Assembly: GCA_036924285.1 (NCBI GenBank)
Contig: JAYKYS010000008.1
Location: forward strand, 11,765,001 to 11,829,000
Length of the DNA: 64,000 nt
From: Asterella californica
Taxonomy: Eukaryota > Streptophyta > Marchantiopsida > Marchantiales > Aytoniaceae
Direction: 5' to 3'
Positions 11,415 to 22,582 of this stretch are shown here, one piece after another. How positions within the stretch are numbered: position 1 is the first letter of the stretch; every line of letters starts with the position of its first letter. The notes under the pieces are model-generated. The model was not told the origin of the DNA and made no database searches. It worked only from the letters and a program-made list of their open reading frames with translations. A program made the translations under genes and the position numbers.

Positions 11415-12135
11415 AACGTAATCTATCGACGATATCTATTATAGCTTCGAGACGTAACTCTGTGACGGCCACATTGTGCATTGCACTGTCCAAGGTTCTC
11501 TTCGCCTCATCTAAATCTTCTCGTGCTCCTTTCACTATAGACACCAATGTGTAGCACTCATCCTTCAATGTGCTCAACTCGCTTGCAACCGCACCATCTT
11601 CCATACTCCCTTCAGCCTCTTTCATCTCTTTCACAGAGAGATTCTGGAATAACGAAGCCGTAGTGTAAGGCCGCCGTGCATCGAAGACTTGACGTTGTTT
11701 CGTGGCTGGGTTCCATGACACTCGGACCAACCACCCTCCTCTCTGCATATGATCGAGAACCGACTTCTGCTCTGAAATTGTGAAGAGGAAAAATGTTTCT
11801 GCAGTCATGTTCATGAATTCTTTTCCAGCATGATTCTGAACTCTGAACCTCGGCAGCTTCTCCATCTCGATACCTACTCGAGAACTGTCAATCAGGGTCA
11901 CGTCGAACCTCCACTCTCTATGACCCATATTTGAGGCGACCCCGCAAACATGCGCGTGATCCATCAAACGTTTCACTTTAGGGACATTGCTGCTAATTTC
12001 CTCCCCGCACTTGCACACATCTACTGTCACAAATCCACTTGAGTTGGGATGCAAAATTGCTACATAACACTCTAACCAATATGCCCCAAGCTCATCTTTC
12101 GAATGCAAGAACTCGTACTGCAGCAATGTGTGCAT
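11415..12135 (-). CDS. Hypothetical protein, 3' end replaced by LTR
   Basis: An ATG at 12135 opens about 240 codons (MHTLLQYEFLHSKDEL...). A Cys/His-containing N-terminal half (VDVCKCGEE...DHAHVCG) leads to a C-terminal stretch of heptad-like, charged character (LSTLKDECYTLVSIVKGAREDL...), probably coiled coil. No family was recognised. After RLRS the frame runs into the LTR of element A, adding VTTYVTHRKFVY before a stop at 11374. Across the empty site (GAAC duplication removed) the frame would instead read four more residues and stop. The insertion therefore changed only the tail. Expression is not shown. Confidence 0.5.
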
Positions 12136-12866
12136 TCTGCTTGCTGCCAATCACGTCTGTGAAAAACGTCTCCGAAAACCTTTACCTCACTAGATTCTGC
12201 TTGTTGCTGTGCTAATCACGCCTGTGATAAACGACTCCGAAAACCTTTACCTCACTCGATTTCCGCGTCTCCACCTCGCTCGTTCACGCTCGCCCAAAAC
12301 CGACGCTCGTCCTCGCTGCTTACTAAAACACTCTCCTTCAATGCTGTTCGATGAAACTCTTCTTCACTATCGTCATAATCGACTCGTCTTCATTGACACG
12401 GCCGTCCCTCAGGCGTCGCGCCTACACTTCGTGCCTCGTTTTCACTCTCCTTCACTCTTGTTCGACTCTCGGCACAACCTCTCGGCATTCACATTCACAG
12501 ACTGTCTCTTCATACACGTTACGCCTTACACTTCAGCTTCGACTCGTCTTCACTGACCCCGCCATCGTTCGGGCGATTCGCCTTCACTTCGCGCCTAATT
12601 GTGTCTACTCAGCAGGACCACGCACCCGCCTACATGTCTTCTCAGCATTGTCTTTATTGCCACATCAGCATCTAATCTCCCGTCACTATGTCCTTCTAGT
12701 CACGTAAGACGACTACCTACCACGTCACCCTGGAGTGCCACGCTGGCAGTCGTAAACTGTCTGTACCCGGTAAGGGGTCCAGTCAAGTAGGGTTTTCCGC
12801 GCTAGGGGCCTGTCAAGAAAGTATTTCCGCGCATGGGGCCAGTCAAGTATATAACTGTGATGCAGT
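12136..12866. other. Non-coding region with diverged tandem repeats
   Basis: A duplication of about 65 bp (TCACG...CTCCGAAAACCTTTACCTCACT) spans about 12140-12265. A diverged repeat of about 160-bp period (GACTCGTCTTCA at about 12380 and 12540) follows. Overlapping ORFs of up to 118 codons here are Arg/Ser/Leu-rich and look like repeat artefacts. The C-rich pattern could be the promoter side of the hypothetical gene at 11415-12135, but no core element was found. Confidence 0.4.
12774..12850 (+). repeat. About 30-bp tandem repeat next to the rDNA fragment
   Basis: Two full units and one partial unit of GGGGYCNGTCAAG...TTTCCGCGC (starting 12774, 12805 and 12835). They end just before the 18S homology begins. 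Confidence 0.7.
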
Positions 12867-12886
12867 TAGATCATTGCAATTATTGA

Positions 12887-12971
<85 letters not shown>

Positions 12972-13055
12972 TTACCGATTGAATGGTCCGGTGAAGAGTT
13001 CGGATCGCGGCGATGCCGGTGGTTCGCCGCCGGTGACGTTGTGAGAAGTTCTTTA

Positions 13056-13117
<62 letters not shown>

Positions 13118-13125
13118 CATCATTG
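12867..13125 (+). rRNA. 3' end of nuclear 18S rRNA (fragment)
   Basis: The sequence covers the universal 3' part of SSU rRNA: CTTCAACGAGGAATTCCTAG, TACACACCGCCCGTCGC, GAAGTCGTAACAAGG, and the terminal GTGAACCTGCGGAAG. The helix CTTACCGATTGAATGG is of streptophyte type. Only about 259 nt of an expected 1.8 kb is present, so it is a displaced fragment. The terminal GGATCATTG reads GCATCATTG, a change in an otherwise nearly invariant site. Confidence 0.93.
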
Positions 13126-13560
13126 AACACAACATTTTTGTGCCAACTTGTCAACTTCTGCGAACTTAAAAATTTTACTTTTTAGAGGTGCCGCGTCGTG
13201 AGGTGTGGCCGCCGAGGGGTTGGACCGGTCTCCATCGGTGTTCACTTGTGGCTTTTCTGTCCGTCGCGGTTCTGTCTTTAGCGGGGTGGAGTCCCGGGCA
13301 AGAGGTCCTCGTGAGTGCCGGGGTGTCGGTCTTTAATGTCTCGATCCCAGCATCTTCCGTATGACTCATAGAGCATCTTTCTAGCATTGGTCTGCTTGGA
13401 GTAGATAGTTCTACGAAGACATGACGGAGTTTGTTGGGGTCCGCGTCTGATCATGTGCCGAACGCGAGTAGACACGTCTCGGTGTAAGTTGGGGGAGGAT
13501 CAAGTAAATCTCTGAGCGACCTGCGACGGGCATCTGTAGACACCCGCTAGTCGTTATCAT
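13126..13560 (+). other. Probable ITS1 remnant
   Basis: It directly follows the 18S 3' end and is GC-rich with paired runs, as expected of ITS1. No 5.8S sequence follows. The homology probably stops near 13560, where composition changes abruptly to AT-rich. ITS identity rests on position, not on recognised sequence. Confidence 0.6.
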
Positions 13561-14185
13561 CCATGTATGTGCAACATACATGTTTGATTTATGAAACAGA
13601 ATAAAATATTATATTTTTTAGAAAATCTAGTGTATGTACGAAAATATTTGTATAATTATTTTATATTCAAGTATTTTTATTTATTTTACAAAATTTCATA
13701 ATTAGATATTTACTTGCCAGTCCTTAGTATCAAATTTCTAAATGGTAATTCTTTGATTCTGAACTTTTACACTTTTTCATTATAAAAACCTTGACAGGAA
13801 AACAGAAATAACACCCAAAACAGATCTGGTTATCGTTTTTCTTTTCTTCCCAAGACATTATTCATTTAGTTCTATATTTTTATTCGTCGATCCAAATTTC
13901 AAATGTATTTGAGATATCTTACTTCATCCTTTGTAAACAGTTCAAGAATAATCTTATGTGAGGAGAATCCACTCCATAAAAATGAATTTAACTATTATTG
14001 ACCACATTAATAGCTCAAGAAACTCAATAATCTTGATAATGTATTCACCCTTTCCAATTCAACATGCACATTATGTGGTCAGTTTTGAGTATAAGAATGC
14101 GATTGCATTCCATATTTCCAAGATTATAAGATTAATCTCCTTTGGATATCCAATTCAACTATCATGAACATTTTAGTTAAACCCT
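13561..14185. other. AT-rich spacer
   Basis: Strongly AT-rich (TATTTTTTAGAAAA, ATTTTTATTTATTTTAC) and unlike both neighbours. A 69-codon ORF (13958-14167) has no protein features. No gene is supported. Confidence 0.5.
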
Positions 14186-14189
14186 CGCT

Positions 14190-14224
14190 TCCCATATAAA
14201 AGCCAGCCCAAAAATTCGGGCTGG
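14190..14224 (+). promoter_or_regulatory. TATA-like motif followed by a 7-bp hairpin
   Basis: CCCATATAAAAG (about 14190-14201) is directly followed by CCAGCCC...GGGCTGG (14203-14209 with 14218-14224). It marks the change from AT-rich to GC-rich sequence and may be the promoter of the repeated transcript-like region to its right. Confidence 0.3.
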
Positions 14225-14289
14225 TCTTTCGCCAGGGAGGCCGCGGACAGATGAGATCTCTGGCGGTAGCCAACTGCCCTGCCAGTCTG

Positions 14290-14445
14290 GGTTCTGGCGA
14301 GTCGCCTCCCGCCTCTCGCCTCTTCGCTCGTCGTTCGAGTTTCTCTCGCATGCCCCTGCTCTCGCATCTCGCCTCTCGCCTCCCGCCTCCTCGCTCGCCG
14401 TTCGAGTTTCTCTCGCATGCCTTTGCTCTCGCATCCTGTCTCTCG
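14290..14445 (+). repeat. 67-bp-period CT-rich repeat
   Basis: The unit with GTTCGAGTTTCTCTCGCATG occurs at 14333 and again at 14400, embedded in CTCGCCTCCCGCC runs. The long ORFs on both strands here (14124-14562) come from this low-complexity composition. Confidence 0.75.
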
Positions 14446-14575
14446 CTCTCCATCGTTTGTCGCATCTCCGTCTCTATGCATTGGCTTCTCTCCTTCTTGC
14501 TAGCTCTTAGCTCGTTCTTCGCGTGCAGGTCCTCTTTCGCTCCATCGCTCGTCCGTGCGTAGCTTGGCAGTTCGC

Positions 14576-14912
14576 TAAGACGTTTTGAAATCGTACCTTG
14601 CCAGCTCGTTTTCTTCAGGAATTTGCCGAAACTCCTCTTTGGTGTAAGACGTTTTGAATCAGTTTCTCGCTGCCAAAGATTTCCTCATGAGTTTTCGTCG
14701 CTCGTGTTTCCTATAAGGCGTTTTGAAATCAGTGAGGATTGTCCCCTCGTTTTCGTCGTGAGTCTTGGTGCGGGTAAGTAGTCGGTTACTTGCGAGCTCG
14801 TTTTCCTTGGGAATTTCTCGGAGGGGGTCTTTGGTGTAAGACGTTTTGTATCCATTCGTCGTTCGCTCGCTTTCCTCGAGAGTCTTGAGTGTAAGGCGTT
14901 TTGAACCTAAAC
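14576..14912 (+). repeat. Degenerate repeat with core TAAGRCGTTTTGAA (five copies)
   Basis: Cores start at 14576, 14645, 14714, 14837 and 14892, and a weaker GAGCGTTTTGAAC lies near 15184. The spacers share CTCGTTTTC and GAATTTC strings, so this is an old tandem array. No coding frame runs through it. Confidence 0.7.
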
Positions 14913-15199
14913 ATGGTAGAGTTTGCTGCTATAAGTATTTCTCGCGATTCTTCTTGTCTTGTCTGCTATCCTATTTTCTCTAACTTCTTTCTCGCTCTTC
15001 TTCCTGCAGTAGCACAGCTTCACGCACGGTGCAGTATCGCTTCTCCTGACTATTTCTGCCTCTCGATCTTGTCATAGCATTGTGGAATCGAGCCTGCCTC
15101 CTGACCTTTTTCATTGCACACACTGTTTCTTCTCGGCTGCGGTATTGCATTACTTGCTTGCAACCGTTTGGTGTTTCAGTTCGAGCGTTTTGAACTTAC

Positions 15200-15650
15200 A
15201 GCATGACTAATCAAGTTAGTCATACAGCGACTATCAAATGGGATTCTAATGGACGCACGGATGGTTTCTGACGAGTGAGTAGAGGTAAGCTGGAGAAGTC
15301 ACTTTCTGTCACTCCTGAGGACATCTGACTACAGTTCCTGGTTTTTTCGATGCTTGCTTGGAGTTTGCATCTGAAATGCCTATCGTTATCGAGGACGAGA
15401 CCTTTCTCTTAGCATGTGATGCAGGTTCGTTTACTGAGGTGGCATTGAATGAAAACGGTTCCAAGTGTATCGTGCTTTGGCTCTTTGTCTTGGTTACAGC
15501 GACCGCAAGGAGTTGCCTGAGATTCTGGTTAGTGCAGTGAAATCGACTTGGTCTGAGGACGGAGAAGGCTTTGTTGGTTTAAAATGCCAGAGTGATTTGC
15601 ACTATCCACCTGTTTCGTTTGCAGTATTTTCTTGTTCTCTTGCATTGTAA
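15200..15650 (+). pseudogene. Unidentified gene fragment
   Basis: Three short protein-like stretches lie in two frames. The first is MTNQVSHTATIKWDSNGRTD (from about 15202, stop after 22 codons). The second is EFASEMPIVIEDETFLLACDAGSF (15361 on). After a frame change, CLGYSDRKELPEILVSAVKS...DLHYPPVSF ends before 15650. A short frame change joins the last two. The stops could be spanned by short introns, but no clear splice pair was found. No family was recognised. Confidence 0.35.
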
Positions 15651-15686
15651 ATTATGGTAAGCATTTTTGCATCCCGGCTAGCGGGT

Positions 15687-15708
15687 CGTAGGAGCTGATG
15701 CTCCTACG
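15687..15708 (+). other. Perfect 9-bp hairpin
   Basis: CGTAGGAGC (15687-15695), loop TGAT, GCTCCTACG (15700-15708). It lies just 3' of the gene fragment and could act in transcript folding, or be the relic of an inverted repeat. Confidence 0.6.
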
Positions 15709-17158
15709 AAACGTCATCCCATATGGGGGCTTGGTGGCTTCGAGACCCACTGACGTTACATGTTTATCAGTCAGCTGTTCATGTGTTCGTTCGTGTTCAG
15801 GCTGTTCGGGAAGTTCTGGTTATAGAGTACTGACTTCTGGATTTTTCCAAAAATGTACGCTTTGGTGTTTTGATACCTTCCTTGAACTGCTGATAGAGCT
15901 TCTGGTATCTGCTCCGAGCCTCCAAGTCTCCTCAGCACCACATAGCTCTGTCCATAGTGGAGAAGCTCCGGTAAACTCTCGGCATTACTTCAGGCTGGCC
16001 CACGAACGAACTTCTGCTATGTCAAGAGAAACCTCAACGAGTCGCGGCGAGGTGCACAGTCCCATTCTGTTGTTTCAACTTCATGAGTCGATTTCTCCCT
16101 CCTCTCTCTATCCCGTTTCGAGCTCTTTATTCTCTGTGGGACATGACCACGTGCTGGAGGATCGAAGGTTACCCATTCAGCCCGAAGGACACAAAGCGAC
16201 ATCCCGACAATTGTTGGATGCAAGAAGAGTAAAGAACATTCGTCCGAGCCTCGCCCTCTTATTCGAAAGCCCAGAAGAGATGAATGATAATGGTTGTGTA
16301 TGATAATTCGTATGATCAATATGACTCTGATCTGTTTTGGGAATGGTGAATCACATCAAGATCCGGAGTAGAAATTTGTATGAAATTACAGAGACTGCGA
16401 AGAACATTTGAGTAGACTCCTGGTTTTTCCCGAAAACCTGCACTGTACCCTGTTTACACTAAAACATTCGGGCATGATCCATGGAGGGTTTAGACACTCC
16501 AACCTCGGCCGATGCCTAAATTTTATACTTACCTTTGGTTACGATATATCACCACCCATGCGGAAAAAAGACCTTCGGCCCCTTGAAAGAAGGACGGTTT
16601 AGTCCGAACGCACAGAGCACCTGGTAGCAACCAGATGTTTGTTTTCGAACGTCTTTTGTACCATTGATCTTATATTTTCCTAAAGATTGAAACACTTCAC
16701 ATAATGGTGACATCATAACGGACCGTGAGGACTCAACCCCTAAACCTTTTCGGATGTAAGTCTCAAGTTCAGAACACATGGTTACTTAGTGCTAACTTCT
16801 ATGAGGGTGTATTATATTGAGTGTGAGGGTGAACTGGTGTATCCTGCACAAAACAAAGTTCATATCAGTATACTCTGTGTAAACAGGGTAGAGTTTAGCA
16901 TATCTAAGTAAACCCTTACTAAAAAAGGAAATAAATCTACACTAAGTAGAAAATCACTCCAACCCAAGTAAACTCCAAGAACTCGATTGCTGCTGAGTTT
17001 GAGTCTTCCGGAAGGACAAGCAGTACCATAACTGATATGCAGTCATCCAAACAAGAAGTCAACAATGTTAGATGATTTCAAACAATGTGTTTTGCCTCGA
17101 AAAAATAAAATAAAATAGAATCAACGATAGCTTGGAGCTAAATACTTACCAAATATCC
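15709..17158. other. Stretch without a supported gene
   Basis: A 201-codon ORF (15698-16303) is Ser-rich, has no recognisable motif and overlaps an opposite-strand ORF. The DNA at 16400-17150 is unremarkable and mildly AT-rich, with nothing recognisable. Confidence 0.35.
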
Positions 17159-18835
17159 TCAATGACCAAAAATACGCATTCGAAGTGCGTCTTTCCAGAC
17201 CGTGGTACGAGGAACAAGGACCCTGTTGGATGCTGATCTCCGACGGATAGTTGTGTCATTTTGCTGACGTTGTCTTCTTTGAATAACTTCACGGTGAATA
17301 TTCTCGTTTCAATCCATAGCGGCGCAAGCTAAACGAGCCTCGTGCGAGCTATTGCAATGGATCCGCTTTGTCGTAAACTTATTGATGATAGAATGAAACG
17401 CCTCACTCATGAAGTTCTCCCTCGCACGTGTGTAAAAACGCATCTTCAACCAAGTGAAATGCTTCTCGAGAAATGCAGCTACTGCAAGATGCATACGTCG
17501 TCCATGAGGATATCGTGCTCCTTCTCCAAACTCTAATGAGATACACTTACGATCACCCGGGAGGATATGACAATCAGTGTGATCACCTGCCCAATGCTTC
17601 GCCGCTGTGAGGATATCAAAGATCATCAAATGCGGACCCTCGTCGCCCTTAAAAAACAAGCTCACATTAGCAATGAATAAATAATGACATAAAGACTAAG
17701 ATGCATTTGCATAATATGATAATGAATACATGTTACGTGCAGCACGAGCACAAGTGTAAATCCATGACTTCAACTTGTATGCAATATCATGTACTGCCAG
17801 CTCAGAATACTTCAACCCCCGTGCTCGTTCAGGTGCCCAGTAGTCTTCGGCAAATAGTCCTATGTCTTTAGCTGTGCGGTTTACGAAGTCCTCCTTATTG
17901 CCACTAAGAGGTAGACTCTTTGTACGACAATATGCTTTCAACTGGGCTATTGAGAACACGACTAGCTCCCTCCTACTCCGTGTCTCCTCGATATTCCAAT
18001 CTCCAAATGACATCTTCACCTCTTGCAACTCCTCCTTGAATTTTTGCACAATGTTCTTTGCCTTGTGCCAAAGATCTTTTTGATTGCAAATTCCATTTCT
18101 ATATAACAAACATATATGTGGGTTACTTGGAGAAATAATGTAGATAAAATACACTCATAATAAATAAAAGCACAATGGAAAGAACTCACTCTTCAATAAT
18201 GGCGTCCACGGAACGATTGTCGTCGTGGATGATCTCCGAGATAGTCAAACCTTTGTCTTTCAACGTAACAATGTCTTTCTCCACGGCAGCTATCTTTATC
18301 CTCCAAGAACTAGTGGCCTCCACCCTGGTCATGGTTATCATCTCGATAACTCGATTGTCTGCAACATTGATGAATGATACAATTCCATGGTACCCGTTGC
18401 GAGACAAGTCTCATCTACAATCAACATATAATACCAATGACTCTGCACACCAAATCATATTTGTAAGTACTAATGAGCTGATATCAATACTTGACTTAAG
18501 TCAAACATAACGAGGAATAGTGAGGTCTAACCCGTGGATGTCAATAGCTCGAACTGCAACGATTCTTTTTGTCCGTCCATATTTCCTCTACTGCATTGCA
18601 CCAACCTATGGCTCGACCGGTGCCACTTTGAAAGTCATACCAATGCGACTCGGTGAGCACATTCAACCTCATCGCCTCCAACATATCCGCAACTTTCGTG
18701 TAATTCAGATGGACACATAAAGCAGCATGATACATCTGACCAATCATGTCAAGTGATCCTCGGTCCCTCTCCATCTCTCCGATGGCAAACATGGTGGTGT
18801 GACCCTCGTCACAACTAAACTTCAGCTGCCAACAC
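17159..18835 (-). pseudogene. Decayed intron-containing DDE-type transposase
   Basis: The minus strand shows four collinear blocks. The first (about 18835-18541) is CWQLKFSCDEGHTTMFAIGEM...WYDFQSGTGRAIGWCNAVEEIW. The second (about 18430-18190) is VDCR, an in-frame TGA at 18411-18413, then NGYHGIVSFINVADNRVIEM...ISEIIHDDNRSVDAIIEE. The third (18098 down) is NGICNQKDLWHKAKNIVQKF. The fourth (about 17650-17159) includes AAKHWAGDHTDC and an in-frame TGA at 17309-17311. Blocks two and three join cleanly over a GT-AG intron (18099-18189). The arrangement D...HDDN...NQxDxWHxxKN resembles Kolobok/P-like transposases, but the family call is tentative. At least two stops make it a pseudogene. Confidence 0.6.
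18099..18189 (-). other. Intron inside the decayed transposase
   Basis: On the minus strand the donor reads GAAGA|GTGAGTTC and the acceptor TTATATAG|AAATGG. The splice gives IIEE|NGICNQ in frame. The 91-bp length is typical of a small plant or algal intron. Confidence 0.7.
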
Positions 18836-18969
18836 TGTTGATAAGCTATGACAAACAGGCTTGAGACAACAAAGGGTGCATCCTAGTCTTGAGCACTTCA
18901 CACGAAATATATCACAGAACTCGAAAATCTTCCCGTGACCCCATAACCCGTACTCAACCTCTCTATGCT

Positions 18970-19191
18970 CTATAGTGTCTCTCGAACATCATCAAGAACC
19001 TCCTCCGCCAAAGCAGAAGCCTGATTATTTGCAACTATAGGTTGACTATCCTCGCCAATCATAGCCTCTACGTGCTCAACAACATCATCAGCAAGATTGT
19101 TCTCCAGGGGTGCTTCCTCGATGGGCTGGGCTACACGAGCAGCACGTGCTCTCTCTAGACCGTCCATACGACCTGCAGCTCCGTCCAACAC
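18970..19191 (-). other. Acidic ORF, possibly the N-terminal part of the decayed transposase
   Basis: 73 codons rich in Glu, Asp and Ala (AQPIEEAPLENNLADDVVEHVEAM). It lies upstream of the transposase blocks on the same strand, so it could be an upstream exon. No motif is present and it may equally be chance. Confidence 0.25.
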
Positions 19192-19199
19192 ATCTCAAA

Positions 19200-21080
19200 C
19201 ACTAAGCGTGTGTTGCAGCAGGTCCTTTCGTGCACCTACCGCCTTGTTGCGTCAGCGGAAGCTCTAGCTCAGTAGGTTGCAAACTTTACACTGCTAACCT
19301 GCAAACACAATCACAAGTTAGCGTCCATGCACCACTTACCTTAGTTCTGTTTGGTCCGGACCGGAGCCGGACCGTCTCCCTAATCATCAAGCTCAGCAAT
19401 CCTAAGTCCCGACTTAGATCCGCCTAAGTCGGTCCCAAACATGAGCAAGTCACAATATGACTTGGGACGGACTTCTCATAAAGTCCAGGGTCCTAAACGG
19501 TGCCTCCAGCACACCTAGCGGCCCAACCACCCGTGATGTCCGTCTGGGTCTAGGCTCCCAAACGGTGGTCTAACCCGCCGACTCGTTCCCTAGTCTTGCC
19601 CCAGCCCTTACATCGTTCCTAAGTCTAGACATCCAAGTCTAGATCCGAACGTGCCTTGGAACCGGCCCAGCCATCACCTCATGCCCCCAGAGTCCGCCCG
19701 CTGAACTCTGGGGTCGGGTGACTCGTCTTGGCCCACCCAGGCATCGAGCCCTCCTCATATATACTTCTGGGGATCGGCGGCCCCGCCCTCCACTTTGGTC
19801 CCTGAAAATTATACCACAATCCGATTGTGGTTCGGCCATAACTTCCAGCTCGGAGGTCAGATCGAGGAGTGTTATATATCACTGGAAAGCTCTCGACGAG
19901 ACCTTTCCAATGATACCTCACTCGCCTCGAGATCTTACGTGGAGCTCCGTCCACGACCTAAAACGTCCCTGGAGCTCCAACACTTAGCAGTTTTTCCGAA
20001 ACCTGTGGTCCAGACCCAGGTTCGAACCCTGTGGTTCGTCTGCGTCTCGGTCCCACGTCTCGGACCCACGTCTCAGACCTATGTCTGAGACTCATGTTTC
20101 AGCCCGTTCCCAGACTCGCCCCCTTAGGTCAGCGTTCGTCTGGGGCCCTCTTGGGGTAGACCCTTATGTCCTAACCCAAGGTTCTAACCTTGGTTCAGAG
20201 AACCACTTAGGATTCATCTGATCTCGACTTGCCGGCCAAGCCGTTAAGTCCTACTCGCAGCGTTCACAACCAAGCGCAAGTCCGCTAGGGTTCTGTTGTT
20301 CGCGTCTACGTCCGATCTTGAGAATGAGGGACGCGACACTCACTCCCACTTTGGAGGTTGATGCCCTCATCAACAATGATCCTTTAAGTTAACACCAAGT
20401 TCAAAATGGGTAGCCAACCCCTTGGCGTCAGAATTGCGTTCTGGTAGCTAACCCGCAATTCCCTTCTTGGCTTGAGTCTTAAGTTGTCGCTAGAACACTT
20501 AGAAAATTCCAACTAGTCTCGGGAAAAGCCTTACCTTTTTGGCTTACCCCTAAACAAAACTAGTTGGCAACTTCTAAACATTCTACTTAAGACTCTAACT
20601 TGCTAACTATAAGTATTCACACCTACTTACAAGGTCCCCCGAAACTCACTTTCCGGTCGCAATCTGATTTGACTTAGACGCGAGACTAAGTTTACTTTGT
20701 AGAAAACCAGAAAGCAAGATCACCCCAGGCAGTCTCCACATTCAATCAGCAAGACTGAATTCATGGAAAATTTATCAGGCATTGCTCACTCGACCGGGCT
20801 TTCAAATCCAACATTTGCTCTTCCACAAGGAGAACACAACATGGTAAACCCTTCGTCAGTAAAAGAAAACAGGGCTAGATCTCCACATCTTTGAAGAGAT
20901 GATGTTTATCAACTCTGTAGTAGTTGTTAACATGCGGAAGCTTTACATTAACTACGATCCCTGTCGATTCTGGGCCTTGAAAAGCTCCAGCTCACCAGAT
21001 AGCTCTTTTCACTCATCGGTCCTTCACATGACATCCACAGAATCCCAACTCACATGGTGAGTCGGGCTTGTACGTTATGC
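19200..21080. other. Repeat-derived DNA without a supported gene
   Basis: GC-rich, with short local repeats such as the CACGTCTCGGACC/ACGTCTCAGACC series at 20045-20100. Overlapping ORFs at 19639-20088 on both strands share no protein signature. A TATATA-type motif lies near 19759. The stretch 20640-21080 could be further decay of the Copia element to its right, but no pol motif was seen. Confidence 0.35.
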
Positions 21081-21084
21081 ACAA

Positions 21085-21840
21085 AACGAAGGAGAGGACG
21101 GTGGGATGGTGCCCCAAGGTTCACAGTTTCTAGTCTTCCGCTTCTTGTCACTTTGTGCATATGTCAAAGAGCCTCCTCCTTGGTTGCTTGACCCAGCACT
21201 GCTATTCCACATTTTGTTGAGAGGAAATGGTTTCCTCTTCCTTTGAAGGTTTCCTCTCTGTTTGTTGATGTGCAGCAAAACTGATTCGTCAGTTGCTGCC
21301 TTTCATTTGTTCTTCTGTCTGATATCGATTTCTTCTTGCAACACCAAACTCTCCAGTTCGTCCATCTCAATCTTTCCAAGAAATGAATGAATAACCTCTG
21401 AACCCTCAATTCTTCCTCCTAGGGTTTTGATGTCATGTAAGAGAGATTTGAGGGCTATAAAATGATCCTCAATGCTTTTACCCTCTTGCATCTGCAAGAT
21501 TGCGAGCTTACCCTTAAGAACTCTCAACTTCTCTACTTTGGCCACTTCATGTTTCCTGATAAAAGTATCTCATGCTGATTTCAAAGTTTCAGTATCTAGG
21601 ATATCTATGAGTTCAGCATCTTTCACTGTCATCTTGATAACAAAAAGTGTTAACTGATCAAGTCTATCTCGAACAATAGCATCTTTGGGATCAATAAATC
21701 TCTCATTAAACCAGTAACAAACTTCAACAAGTCATATCCAGCAAGTATGACATGTACCCTAGCTTTCCAAATAGGGTAGTTCTAAGTATTCAACTTATGA
21801 GAATCATAAAGTAAATTGTCATTTATGATAATTGACCCCA
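21085..21840 (-). pseudogene. Copia-type gag (UBN2-like) remnant
   Basis: The minus strand gives NYPIWKARVHVILAGYDLL, then FIDPKDAIVRDRLDQLTLFV, MTVKDAELIDILDTETLKSA, a TGA where a Trp is expected, and DTFIRKHEVAKVEKLRVLKG...LQMQEGKSIEDHF. This is the order seen in Copia gag: NYxxW, then AxxxW, then LxxLxMxEGxSIxxH. A second stop precedes NYPIW, and a frameshift lies near 21300. No Copia protease, integrase or RT is in the window. The element is therefore only a fragment. Confidence 0.75.
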
Positions 21841-22492
21841 TTGTACATTGTCACGAGTCTGATCTAACCAAACAGTCTCCAAGTGACCGAAACTTGGTAT
21901 GATTGTTGGCAAAGTGAATGTAGGACCACACTATATACGTGGTGTGGGGTAAAGATAAGACTTGAAAAAATTTAATTTCCTCAAAAAGACCTCAAAGGCC
22001 TTCAAATAGAGGGTCAAAGTTAGTCAAAGTACGGTGACGATTTCAAACAAGGTCAGAATCGATCAAAAATAGATCTTTATGGGATTCATAGACGTTATTT
22101 TGTGAGATTCGTTGGAAAGGTATTTTGTTAGAAATCTTTTTCCTTTTGAGGAAGTGCCTTCAGAATTCACAAAACTCATCTCTAACCCTCTCAAAACGCT
22201 GGTCAAAAGTGAGTTTAGGGTAACTTGTCACCATATTGAAAAATTCAAGAAAGGGTGTATCCTACTTAGTTCGACCCTTCTTGACAAGACACTATAACTG
22301 GTTGTGGTTGCACTTGAAATCACCAAAAAAGTTCGAAAAACCTCTCAAAATCGAGTTTCAAACTCCCTAGAACTATAAAATAGGCTCAAAATCAAAAATT
22401 TTGATCACTCAGCCCACATTCTCATTATTCTCACACAATGAAGAATACATCCGCATGCTCACTCATACTCTCTTTTCTTTAGGTGAGACTTT
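21841..22492. other. Sequence between the Copia remnant and retrotransposon B
   Basis: No gene is supported. An inverted repeat, CCACAC...GTGTGG, lies near 21932-21960. A 61-codon ORF (22112-22297) has no features. Homology to family G begins only near 22493, so copy B has lost its 5' LTR and leader. Confidence 0.4.
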
Positions 22493-22582
22493 TCAATATA
22501 AAGCTCGGAAGAGTTAAGAAAGTGATGTAGAATTATTTTCCTCTATGATATTTTGTCCACTTAATGGTTGAGAAGGTGCAAC

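Noticed and set aside
12209..12790. ORFs of 63-118 codons upstream of the rDNA fragment
   Set aside because: Overlapping frames over diverged tandem repeats, Arg/Ser/Leu-rich without motif.
14124..14562. Four overlapping ORFs of 85-113 codons on both strands
   Set aside because: They come from CTCGCC-type low complexity and a 67-bp repeat; no protein motif and equal openness on both strands.
15698..16303. 201-codon Ser-rich ORF
   Set aside because: No motif, overlapping opposite ORF, and the start lies inside the 9-bp hairpin; not supported as a gene.
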